From: CAVWDI01 sp963753725
Lineage (GTDB): Bacteria; Chloroflexota; Anaerolineae; Anaerolineales; UBA4823
Length of the DNA: 64,000 nt
Direction: 5' to 3'
Assembly (NCBI GenBank): GCA_963753725.1
Contig: CAVWDI010000017.1
Location: forward strand, 1 to 64,000
Shown: positions 18,599 to 28,100 of the stretch, one piece after another
Layout of the letters: every line of letters begins with the position of its first letter
Position numbering within the stretch: position 1 is the first letter of the stretch
Made by a program: the position numbers and the translations under genes
The notes under the pieces: generated by a model
What the model saw: the letters and a program-made list of their open reading frames with translations, nothing else
What the model was told of the DNA's origin: nothing
The model's database searches: none

Positions 18599-19903
18599 AT
18601 GCGGGCAATAGATATCATTATAAAAAAACGCAACAAGCAGGAATTAACCAGGCAAGAAATCGAATTTTTTATAAATGGTTATACTCACGATGAAATTCCA
18701 GGTTACCAAGCAGCAGCCTGGTTGATGGCAGTTTTATTAAATGGTATGACCGAACAAGAGACAACCGATTTGACATTAGCAATGGCCAATACCGGGGATA
18801 TCCTTGATTTATCGAAGGTTGCGCCTCTGGCAGTTGATAAACATTCTACCGGTGGAGTAGGTGACAAGACCACACTGGTTGTTGAACCAATTGTTGCTGC
18901 TTGCGGTCTTCCGGTCGGGAAGATGTCTGGTCGGGGTTTGGATTTCAGCGGTGGGACTTTGGATAAAATGGAATCAATTCCCGGGTACCGAACTGATCTT
19001 ACAACGGATGAATTTCTTAATCAAATTAAAACGATCGGGCTGGTTTTAACTGGTCAAACCTCAGATCTTGCTCCTGCAGACGGGAAACTTTACGCCCTGC
19101 GTGACGTAACTGGAACTGTAGAATCGATCCCGCTAATTGCTTCCTCCATAATGAGCAAAAAAATCGCTGCCGGCGCACAGGCGATCGTTTTGGATGTAAA
19201 AATTGGGAAGGGCGCATTTATTAAAAATCAAGCTGATGCTGAAGTACTGTCAAAAATGATGGTTTCAATTGCTGAATTGGCTGGACGTGAAGCGGTTGGA
19301 CTAATGTCCGACATGAACCAACCTTTGGGTTATGCAGTTGGGAATGCTCTTGAATTGCGGGAGGCAATTGATACACTACACGGGATTGGTCCGGCTGATT
19401 TTGTGGAACATTGTATGGTTGTTGCGGGATATATGCTATTTTTGGGCAATATCGCCGATGATGAAAAAACCGGGCGTGAAAAAGCAGAGAGGACGATCAG
19501 AGATGGCAGCGCTTGGCAGTGTTTTAGAGAGCTTGTCACTGCTCAGGGTGGAGATGTCGATTATATTGATCATCCGGAAAAATTACCAAAAGCGAATTTG
19601 ATTGTATCAATACCTGCACCTCGTTTTGGTTATATCAGCGGAATTGATGCTCTTACAATTGGAAAAACAGCCGTACTGCTGGGTGCAGGACGATCGAAAA
19701 AGGGAGAATCAATTGATCATTCAGTAGGGATTGTTGTCCATAATAAAGTTGGAAATTGGATCGAATCCGGTGATCCCCTTTTCACCATCCATGCCAACGA
19801 TCACATGGTTTTCCAAGAAGCAAAGGGTAAGCTGCTCGATGCGTTCTCATGGAGCGAAGAACCGGTTGATCCATTACCTTTATTTTATGGGGTAGTCAGA
19901 TGA
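18599..19903 (+). CDS. pdp: Pyrimidine-nucleoside phosphorylase
   Basis: 434 residues from the ATG at 18599, chosen because GGAG lies six bases upstream; a TTG 12 bases earlier is the only alternative. The signature for the thymidine/pyrimidine-nucleoside phosphorylase family is KHSTGGVGDKTTL, followed by SGRGLDFSGGTLDKMESI and LYALRDVTGTVESI. It cleaves uridine/thymidine with phosphate to free base and (deoxy)ribose-1-phosphate. With upp it forms a salvage route. Length favours the bacterial Pdp type; distinguishing it from DeoA needs alignment. Confidence 0.92.
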   Translation: MRAIDIIIKKRNKQELTRQEIEFFINGYTHDEIPGYQAAAWLMAVLLNGMTEQETTDLTLAMANTGDILDLSKVAPLAVDKHSTGGVGDKTTLVVEPIVAACGLPVGKMSGRGLDFSGGTLDKMESIPGYRTDLTTDEFLNQIKTIGLVLTGQTSDLAPADGKLYALRDVTGTVESIPLIASSIMSKKIAAGAQAIVLDVKIGKGAFIKNQADAEVLSKMMVSIAELAGREAVGLMSDMNQPLGYAVGNALELREAIDTLHGIGPADFVEHCMVVAGYMLFLGNIADDEKTGREKAERTIRDGSAWQCFRELVTAQGGDVDYIDHPEKLPKANLIVSIPAPRFGYISGIDALTIGKTAVLLGAGRSKKGESIDHSVGIVVHNKVGNWIESGDPLFTIHANDHMVFQEAKGKLLDAFSWSEEPVDPLPLFYGVVR

Positions 19904-19976
19904 TTACGGAATCAGGTATTGGATAATCAAACGCCTGGCAGCAAGGTTAAAGACCAGAATTTAAATCAATTCAATC

Positions 19977-20906
19977 TTATTCCAACCAATCTCTGGCGCC
20001 TAAAAGAAATTCATTTCCTGACATAATTCTTTTCCCTTCAGGTTGAACTTGCTCCAAAATCAATAGACCGTCATTCGTGACGATCGCTGGTTTACCCTGG
20101 CAGAGTGTTCGTTGACCCGGATTGATTTTTCTTCCAGGATTTACAACCTCCGGTGATGTGATAGCCGAGTGAATTTTAAGCATTTTGTTATTCAATATGG
20201 TATAGGTACCTGGCCATGGATTAAATGCTCGCACTCGAAGCGCTAGCGCTTTCGCCGGCTGTGAAAAATCCAGTTCACCATCTTTTTTCTTCAACATAGG
20301 AGCGTGGGTTGCTGCTCCGGCGTCTTGATCCACTGGGGTGATTTCACTCACTAGATAACCCGGAAGCGTTTCCACAAGCAGTTCAGCGCCGATATGGGCC
20401 AGGCGTTGGCTCAAAATACCCGCGGAATCAGTTGGATGAATTGGAGTACTTCGTTGGCTTAATATTGGACCGGTGTCCACTCCAGAATCCATACTCATTA
20501 TTGTGATACCTGTGCATTGATCATTATTCAAAATTGCAGCCTGGATCGGGGCTGCGCCGCGCCAACGCGGCAGTAGAGATGCATGAACATTTATGCATCC
20601 AAACATTGGTAATTCAAGCACATCCGGTTTTAAGATTTGTCCAAATGCAGCCACCACAATCGCATCTGGATCCCATTCTCTCAGTTGATCTAATGCCTCG
20701 GGATCACTCAACTTTTTGGGTTGCATTATGGGGAGATTTAGATCCTGTGCAACAAGCTTCACTGGAGGCGCCTGAACCTTTTTCCCTCGTCCTGAAGGTT
20801 GATCCGGTTGGGTAACGACCCCAATGAGATTAAATTTTTCCGCCAAAACTTCAAGAGTTGGCAGCGCAAATTCGGGTGATCCCATAAAAACAATTTTAGT
20901 GGTCAT
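19977..20906 (-). CDS. fmt: Methionyl-tRNA formyltransferase
   Basis: 309 residues from the ATG at 20906 (MTTKIVFMGSPEFALP); a GTG 18 bases upstream is possible. It formylates initiator Met-tRNA using 10-formyl-THF. Diagnostic features are QPDQPSGRGKK, the catalytic block NVHASLLPRWRGAAPIQ, and a C-terminal domain with RAFNPWPGTY. The usual partner def is not adjacent. The gene converges with pdp. Confidence 0.96.
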   Translation of the reverse strand: MTTKIVFMGSPEFALPTLEVLAEKFNLIGVVTQPDQPSGRGKKVQAPPVKLVAQDLNLPIMQPKKLSDPEALDQLREWDPDAIVVAAFGQILKPDVLELPMFGCINVHASLLPRWRGAAPIQAAILNNDQCTGITIMSMDSGVDTGPILSQRSTPIHPTDSAGILSQRLAHIGAELLVETLPGYLVSEITPVDQDAGAATHAPMLKKKDGELDFSQPAKALALRVRAFNPWPGTYTILNNKMLKIHSAITSPEVVNPGRKINPGQRTLCQGKPAIVTNDGLLILEQVQPEGKRIMSGNEFLLGARDWLE

Positions 20907-21062
20907 GAATTCAGATTTTAACACATGATATTAATTATCCCCCAAGTAGTGATTTATCTCGATATTCTGTATGGATTATTGACCGGGATAAGGATATTGT
21001 GGTTAACTGAGTTTGATGATCGCTGCAATCTAAAACCTCATACAAGCAGATTTATAATAATA

Positions 21063-21275
21063 ATGACCGTTTCAGACCGTAACATTGAAAGTTCATTCGA
21101 ATGCAAGCACAACAGGACGGCAATCAGAACGGTTGCGTTAGATTGTAATTCTCCAGGAGAAAAAGAGCTGGAGATTCATGATAAGCTGATTTGTCTTGAT
21201 TGCGGTGAAGAAGTAGAATTTTCCCCCACAATATTTGTTCCGGATAGTTTTTTGATTTCCTTACACCATAAATAA
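21063..21275 (+). CDS. Small zinc-ribbon-like protein, function unknown
   Basis: About 70 residues from the ATG at 21063. Cys/His positions (FECKH ... CLDCGEEVEF) suggest a small zinc-binding fold. The frame extends further upstream without a stop, but that part looks non-coding. No ribosome site is obvious. It lies divergent from fmt. I do not recognise a family, and it could be spurious. Confidence 0.4.
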   Translation: MTVSDRNIESSFECKHNRTAIRTVALDCNSPGEKELEIHDKLICLDCGEEVEFSPTIFVPDSFLISLHHK

Positions 21276-21325
21276 AAGAAATGTGGTAATTATTCCAAGG
21301 ATATGTAAAACTAAATTAATTTGCG

Positions 21326-22288
21326 TTAGTAATGTGTTATGGTCTGGGATAAAGTCCAACCCTCTTGACAATTTCTGGTACAGACTTCAGACCAATTAAC
21401 GGCCATTATATGGATACCTGAAATTCCAATAATGCTTCTTACCTGATCAATAATTTCAGTACAGATTTGGATTCCTTCCTCGGGCTGCGCGGCTTTTGGG
21501 GTTTTTTCCATGCGCGCTACAATTTCAGTGGGTACATCTAAACCTGGGATATTGTTAGCCATGAATTGTGCCATACGAGATGATTTTAATGGTCCAACGC
21601 CTGCCAGGATGTGTACTTTTTCGTGAAGTCCGAGATTGCGCACCTGTTCCATAAAAGTATTAAAACGTGTAATATTGAATATCAATTGAGTTTGAATGAA
21701 AAGCGCTCCTGCCGCGACCTTCTTTGCCAATCTAAACGGTCTGTAATCATAAGGTGGGGAAAATGGGTTTGATACTGCTCCAATAAAGAAATCTGGTTTG
21801 GGTGATATCAACCGTCCATTATCCAGACAACCTTTATCAACCATGTTTTTTGCTATCCGGATGAGATGGGTCGAATCAATTTCGAAGACACTTTTTGCTC
21901 CTGGATGATCTCCCCAGCGGCCATGATCGCCTCCAAGACAAAGTAAGTTTTTAATCCCTAATGCAGCCGCGCCCATTAAATCCGCCTGGATAGCTAATCT
22001 GTTGCGATCACGGCAAGTCATCTGCGCGATGGGTTCAAGACCAAGATTAACCAGGATGGAGCTTACAGGAACGCTGGCCATCCGGACACTTGCACCCTGG
22101 TTATCCGTGACATTTACCGCATCTGTATAATTCTTAAGGTTGTTCGCCTCACGTATAATTGCTTCTGGTTCAACACCCCGCGGTGGTGAGAGTTCTGCAG
22201 CGACAACGAATTGGCCAGATGAAAGTAATCTGGACAATTTTGAAGTAGAATTACCCCGTTTATCAGCTTCCATCTTCTGACACCACAT
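21326..22288 (-). CDS. metF: Methylenetetrahydrofolate reductase family protein
   Basis: 320 residues. TIM-barrel FAD enzyme interconverting methylene-THF and methyl-THF. The N-terminal Glu block is FVVAAELSPPRG, followed by NVTDNQGASVRM, AQMTCRDRNR, LCLGGDHGRWGDH and FIQTQLIFNITRF. The start overlaps the end of metV by 26 bases, so the two are probably translated together. The metV pairing is the arrangement known from acetogens and other anaerobes where the reductase is not a simple NADH enzyme. Downstream ATG at 22273 is an alternative start. Confidence 0.9.
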   Translation of the reverse strand: MWCQKMEADKRGNSTSKLSRLLSSGQFVVAAELSPPRGVEPEAIIREANNLKNYTDAVNVTDNQGASVRMASVPVSSILVNLGLEPIAQMTCRDRNRLAIQADLMGAAALGIKNLLCLGGDHGRWGDHPGAKSVFEIDSTHLIRIAKNMVDKGCLDNGRLISPKPDFFIGAVSNPFSPPYDYRPFRLAKKVAAGALFIQTQLIFNITRFNTFMEQVRNLGLHEKVHILAGVGPLKSSRMAQFMANNIPGLDVPTEIVARMEKTPKAAQPEEGIQICTEIIDQVRSIIGISGIHIMAVNWSEVCTRNCQEGWTLSQTITHY

Positions 22289-22715
22289 CTAATCCAGAAA
22301 CAGGATCTGGCGCACACCCACTCAGGATTTTGTCACGTCCAGTTATTGCATTTATCCAGGAGGAAGAACCTCTTAATGACCAATCTACAGGCGGTCTAAA
22401 ATCGTGAAATTCTTCAGACCAGGGCAATTTTATGGATCGTTCATTTGCTTTCACCCAGATACATGCCAGGTCTGGATACACCTCACAATTTCCATCTTTT
22501 CTTACTCCCCCGCATGGTCCGTTGCGGATGGTTTTAGGACAGGTCATCGGGCAAACCATACCTGTGGAATGTAGCACACACTGGCCGCACATCTTGCAGT
22601 CGAATACCGGTTTTTTAAGCAGGATTTCAACCGGTCGCAACACTCGATCCAGGAAGTGTATGCACCTGGGACGCTGGTTGAGAAATTGCCCTAAACGATC
22701 GGTAAAAGTTGGCAA
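22263..22715 (-). CDS. metV: MetV-like zinc/Fe-S partner of methylene-THF reductase
   Basis: 150 residues, TTG start with GAGG nine bases upstream. Eight or so Cys are grouped as CKMCGQCVLHSTGMVCPMTC and RNGPCGGV, then CEV and ACIW. This is the pattern of the MTHFR C-terminal domain family (MetV), which forms a complex with MetF. The start follows the upstream gene's stop without a gap. It should be cytoplasmic. Confidence 0.87.
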   Translation of the reverse strand: MPTFTDRLGQFLNQRPRCIHFLDRVLRPVEILLKKPVFDCKMCGQCVLHSTGMVCPMTCPKTIRNGPCGGVRKDGNCEVYPDLACIWVKANERSIKLPWSEEFHDFRPPVDWSLRGSSSWINAITGRDKILSGCAPDPVSGLDVVSEDGS

Positions 22716-23489
22716 TTAAAATTCCTCCTGGATGGCTTGCCGGATGGCGGATTCAGTTTCTCCACCGACCAGTTTTTGTCGTCCGTTGATAAATACCCCT
22801 TTAGCAGCGCCAAATTCTCGTAATGTATCTGGCGTTAACCAAATATCTCGGAGAATAACCTGGTCACCGAATTCAGGTACGATAGAACGCAGCTTAACCA
22901 TTGTTGAAACCTCATAAGGACACATGTAACCATTCAGGATTAACACTTCAATTGGACGAACCCTTTTTGGCGTAATTTTCTGCATAATGGGTTGGGCACT
23001 TATCTTGGTTTGGCTGATGGGGTAATACAATAATTTGCGATGTCCTTGTTCATGGATAACCTCAAAGCCTCTCACTGTGTAGTGGCGAAAGTGCATTTGT
23101 CCCTCAATATCTGTAGCTTCAACTAAAACCCCACGGTTATCATCTTGTTTTCTGTCTGAAATAAATGAATTGAATAGTAATGTTCCGAATCCTAAACCAT
23201 GGTAACGTTTTTGGACCCAGTCACAATACAGGACCGCTATGCCAGGCTCGACCTCGTAAGGAAATAGAGCCTGACCAGATAAAGCGAAATATAAATGACC
23301 GATAACCTCGCCATCAGGTCTTTGGAGATGATAACCCTCTACATATTTTCCGAGATTGCTGGTCACCCAATCTCTACACTGGCATAAGGCTTGCGGCCAG
23401 GGGGTGGGGACTTCTGTCATGCAGCAGTAAGCTTTTTGAGCATCTTCGGTATTTTGTATTCGTTTTATGGCCACATCTTTTTCGTCCAT
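22716..23489 (-). CDS. GNAT acetyltransferase with YoaP-like C-terminal domain
   Basis: 257 residues from the ATG at 23489. The N-terminal two thirds form a GNAT fold (acetyl-CoA loop around KRYHGLGFGTLLFNSF; HYTVRGFEV). The C-terminal ~80 residues (IEVLILNGYMCPYEV, GVFINGRQKLVGGE) look like a thioredoxin-type fold with a single Cys, as in YoaP-family proteins. Substrate unknown. It is wedged between the RACo-like gene (stop four bases upstream) and metV (no gap), so it is part of the C1 cluster; a role in handling a cofactor or small metabolite is inference. Confidence 0.8.
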   Translation of the reverse strand: MDEKDVAIKRIQNTEDAQKAYCCMTEVPTPWPQALCQCRDWVTSNLGKYVEGYHLQRPDGEVIGHLYFALSGQALFPYEVEPGIAVLYCDWVQKRYHGLGFGTLLFNSFISDRKQDDNRGVLVEATDIEGQMHFRHYTVRGFEVIHEQGHRKLLYYPISQTKISAQPIMQKITPKRVRPIEVLILNGYMCPYEVSTMVKLRSIVPEFGDQVILRDIWLTPDTLREFGAAKGVFINGRQKLVGGETESAIRQAIQEEF

Positions 23490-23493
23490 CTTA

Positions 23494-25060
23494 TTATTGC
23501 TCCAAAGACATCCCGTTGATAAATCGGTCAAAGAAAATTTTATCCAGATCTAGATCGACCTGTTCAGCAGTTTCAGACATCTTTTCCGCATGCTCAAATC
23601 CTTCATCGGTTAACATTTTAGCGGCTCCAAAACCAGCGCCGTTAGCAATTGTTTCTATTGCATTCAAAGGCACAGGTGGGATCATCCCCAAACCTAATAC
23701 TGCATCGATATCCACCTGACCGCCAAATGAACCAGTTAATATGAGCCGTTCCAAATCTTCTGGTCGAAGATCCAGCCGCTCCATAAGCACATCGATGGCT
23801 GCTCGAATTGCTCCCTTGGCTTTTTGCAGTTCACGGATGTCCAATTGGTGCAAGCGCAGTTGGCCGTCCTTGGTTAGCAGTAATGATTTTGAATTTGATG
23901 GTTCATAATCCGTTGATAACAGCTTTGCTTGTGGATTTATTTGACCGTTGACTTTGATCATTCCAGACCGGCGAAATTCGTGTATGGCACTCAGCAAACC
24001 TGACCCGGTTAAACCAACTGGAGCTTCATCAGAGATCGTTTCAAATACGATATCGATTCCATTCAAATGAACTTTAGTTACCGCACCATCCACTGCTCTC
24101 GAACCGCAGGATATATTTACTCCCTCAAATGCCGGGCCGGCGGCGGTTGAAGCCACAAGGATGCGATGACCGTCAGTGACCATCACTTCTCCATTTGTAC
24201 CCAGGTCAATGGCTGCCATTGGTTTTACAGCGCGGTCAAACTCAAAATAAACAAGGCATGCTAGCGCATCGGAACCAACAAATCCACCAATAAGCGGTGG
24301 GAAATTTACTTCAACATGTTCTGGAAAAATACCTCCCATGATTTGTGAAGCATTGATAATTGAACTTCGTTGATATGGTTGGAAAGGCATAACCGCAAGT
24401 GATTGAACAGGCAATTCTGTTAGCAGATGGTGCATGGCTGGATTACAAACGATCGTAGCTCGTTCTATACGCATCTGGATTTGTTTTGATAGTTTTAAAG
24501 AGTTCAACTGCTTGATTGATAGATGCTAAAGCCAAGCGGTGCAGTCTATCAGCATCAACTTTGTTCCGGTTTGCGGCAGATAAACGCGATATTACATCCG
24601 CACCGTAAACGGATTGCTGGTTCAAACTGGCGGCTCCGGCACAAACTTCTCCATTATCCATCATCGTAAGAAATGCGGCGACAGTGGTAGAACCGAGGTC
24701 AATTGCTAGGCCTAAGGGAACATTTTTCTCCCTTTTGTAACGCATAGAACTTCGGAATATTTTATTTGAGTAAACCACAATTGGAGCGAGTACAACCCTT
24801 GAGTCCCCTGCTATACGTGCACGACAGGCCAACCGGTTTCCGACAGCAATTTCTCCTGCCGTCAAATGTTTGAACTCCACTTCATCTGGCGGCGCCAATC
24901 CTTTTTCATGCAGGATTTTGCATAAACCGCAGGTACCACGGCCTGCGCATGGCTGCTCCAGAGGTAGCTCTGTTTTCGCGATGACCTCGCCGATGACCGC
25001 ATCTCGCTCAGCGTAAACAGACTTCGTATCATCCCCGTAGATTATTGTGACTTCTGGCAT
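23494..25060 (-). pseudogene. RACo-like corrinoid-protein activator (2Fe-2S + ASKHA ATPase, DUF4445), one-base insertion
   Basis: The N-terminal ferredoxin domain has CAGRGTCGLCKIL and a further Cys (RLACRAR), fitting a plant-type [2Fe-2S] cluster. Then comes an ASKHA ATPase (LAIDLGSTTVAAFL, AAIDLGTNGEVMV, TGSGLLSA, LTGSFGGQVDIDAVLGLG). Proteins of this build reductively reactivate Co(II) corrinoid proteins (RACo). The frame breaks near 24470-24475; dropping one base gives NPDRIERATIVCNPAMHHLL, which is the expected junction. Restored length is about 521 residues. AGGAAG precedes the ATG. It heads the cluster with metV and metF, but no corrinoid protein or methyltransferase gene is in the window. 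Confidence 0.85.
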
Positions 25061-25161
25061 AAGGATTTGCTTCCTGATAAAGTGGCGTTGATGGTTCTCA
25101 TTTCTTGTTGAATTTTAATGTGCCATACGAATTGATGATCATCCAAGTTTATTTTTTATAC

Positions 25162-28100
25162 TTATTTATAAGCAAGCGGAAAGGAGATTTTATATCCATT
25201 GACAATGGTTTTCAAGACTGCATTTCCGCTTTTGCTGGAATCACCTCGACTCACAAAAGTGACCTGTGCAGTATCTTCATCACCAATATTTGCCACCAAC
25301 GGGATTTCGACGGAGATATTAATCTTTCTACTCTCATTTGGCGCCATTACACCTGTATTTGGTGGGCTTGTTGTCTTCCAGGAATTACCAGTAATGAAAA
25401 TGTCAAAATTATCAGGTAATCCATTACTGGTGTTGGTTACCAGCAAGGAGTAGGTCATGGTTGTGCCCGGTAAACCGCTGTCAGCACCATCTGGTTGAAT
25501 TATTACACCGTATTGTGGTACATCTACCGTCATTGATACTGGTACATACAAAGGCCCATATGGTGTATCGTCATCGACTTTGATCCTGGCGTAATATTCT
25601 CCTGGTTGGTCCACTTCTGGGAGCCCTGTATCAAAGCTCACAACGATCTGTGTAGCTGCCAAACTGTTCACAGTTCCAGAAGTTGGGTCCTCATCTAACC
25701 AGGGTACGTCGATAGCGCACATATCTGCGACACTTTCACCTGATTCGATTTTGTAAACTAAACCGGTTTGTTGGTCAACAGCCCAAAGGTTCCCATCGCA
25801 ATCGAACTCCAGCCCTGAGCCTGAGTGAGCACCGAAGTCCTGGCTAATATTAAACTGCCCGACCAGGTTGTAGTCATCCGCCGTATCCAATATATATATC
25901 GGGTTTGGATCTGCGTTTACCATCACGAAAAGGTGCTCTGTATGCGGGTTATAAGCAAGGCCGGCAATTGCCAGCCCCACGTTGAACGATGACAACATGG
26001 TACCGTCTGCTGAAAAGCGGTGAATAGAAAGATCGTTCCAGCCTCCGGCAAAATAAGTGTCGCTGGCTGGATCGTAGGCTAACCCGCGTTGAGAAATGGC
26101 AAATCCTGTCCCCCCGCCCGGACAGACCGAATTTCCTGTGTAACCGGATGATGGATTAATTTCATAAATACAATTTGATATACTTGAGTTGGTGTTCATG
26201 ATCCATATATTTCCTGTCAACCAGTTGAAAGCCAGGTCTGCGGGTCCATTCGTATGGGGTAGACTATGTGGGTACTCTCTACCAGTCGGTGTTCCAGTTG
26301 TGCTAAACTGGTTAATTTTATCGTCACCAAACCAGTTAGCGTGAGGTGAACTGACCCAAATACTTTCGTTCACACTGTCATATGCAATCCCCCAGGGGCT
26401 TAATAAGGTTGGGGTCCAGGACTGCAGGACATTCCCTGCTGTGAGTGTGTCTGCCGAAGGCGGGTCTGGCAGTTCCAAGTTTTCAGTCGTTTTGTAGCCT
26501 TGTTTATGCCGCTTGATGATATGTTGTGGGTTCTGGTAAGGCCCAATTGGTATAAAACCTGCGCTGAGCTCGAATAATGAATAACCAACCGCTAATCCTC
26601 CGGTGTTCTGAATATTTAAAGGGAGCGTGGTAGATAAACCCTGTGTTAGCGAGACTTCTAGACTTTCCGGAACCGCAGTCAGCAACGCTGCAGGTAGTTG
26701 AAAGTTTTGATTAACGGTATCCCCTCCAATTACAGATATATTTTTATTATCTCCACCATATCCTCCAGATTTGGTGGAGATAAAGGTTTTATTTCCCTCA
26801 GGTGAAAAAATTGTAAAAAATCCATCATCAATCTCCTCATCTTGAGGCGTATTTTTTGTGGTTGTCGTAAAAAGGTCTTCATTGCTTACCTCGGCGCCGC
26901 TCAAAGCTTCCGATGTGTTTTCGTCATATACATTTCCGACAACCAGGCCGCCTGCTTGTGGACTGCACGGAGAAGATTCATAGCCTGGCGCTTCACAAGT
27001 TGTCAGGTCAGCCAGCAGTTCAATGTCTTTTATTGTGCTACCGTTTACGGCTGCAAAGTCATCTTTCGTCAAATAACCCGGAATAAAAGTATTCACCCGT
27101 AGATCATATGAGTTGTTGTCCGGCACCTGAAATTCATAATGACCGCTCACCGGATTGGACCAGACTGCATCTAAAGGCGCGTTACTTATTTGCACTTCAG
27201 CGTACAAAGACCAATTGGTAGTCGCGTCGGTGATCACACCGGATAGTGTAACCATAGGCACCGGATTTAGAATGAAATCCTGAGTGACTGTTCCTCCTAC
27301 CGTAACCGCAAGGCCTGCCGTACTTAGCATCCCATACCCGAATTTTGAAGCTTCAGTGGTATATGTATCGACCGGTAGAATAAGGCTGTAACTTCCATCT
27401 GCTGCTGTTACAGTGTTAAAAGTGTCGCCGGAAGAAGCCCCAATGGCGCTGATCGTTGCGCCATTAATCGGGTTGCTGGTAGATGCATCCGTAACTATTC
27501 CGTTAATTAGCCCATTCGGTTCAGCTGAACAATTTGGGAATTTGAAGGAGGCCACCCGGGTTTGCCAGGGAGCGCTTCCGGTGGTCTGTATATATTCCTG
27601 GGTATACCAGAAAGTGCAGTCGTCGATTGGATCCACACTCATGGCGCTGTAATCACCCCAGCGTGGTGAATTAGAGTACGTTTGCACACCCGAACCATTG
27701 ATAATTGTGCCTTCACCCTGGGGCAGCGTGCCCAATGGATCGCTCGCTAAACGTCCGCTGTAGCGGATGCTGGGATACACATTCTCACTGGAGACGCTGT
27801 ATCCAAGGGCAATATTACCTGCCTGATCCATGGCGAGGCTGCCCATCCAGCGGTGATCAGTATCCGGAGCATAGGTACCCTGCTGGTAGATAAACCAGTT
27901 TGAACTACCTGAATTTTTGCGTATTTCGTACCAGCGGATGCCAGCTCGATTGCTACCGACATTCACTGTGTGGTTGGCGACGATCACTTCAAAGGTGCCA
28001 AAATTGCGGTACCAGGCATGCATCATCAGACGGTCGGATAATGCCTCCAATTGAGGTCCGCTGTCCGGTTGGTGGATGCAGCGGCCGCGAGTTGCACTGC

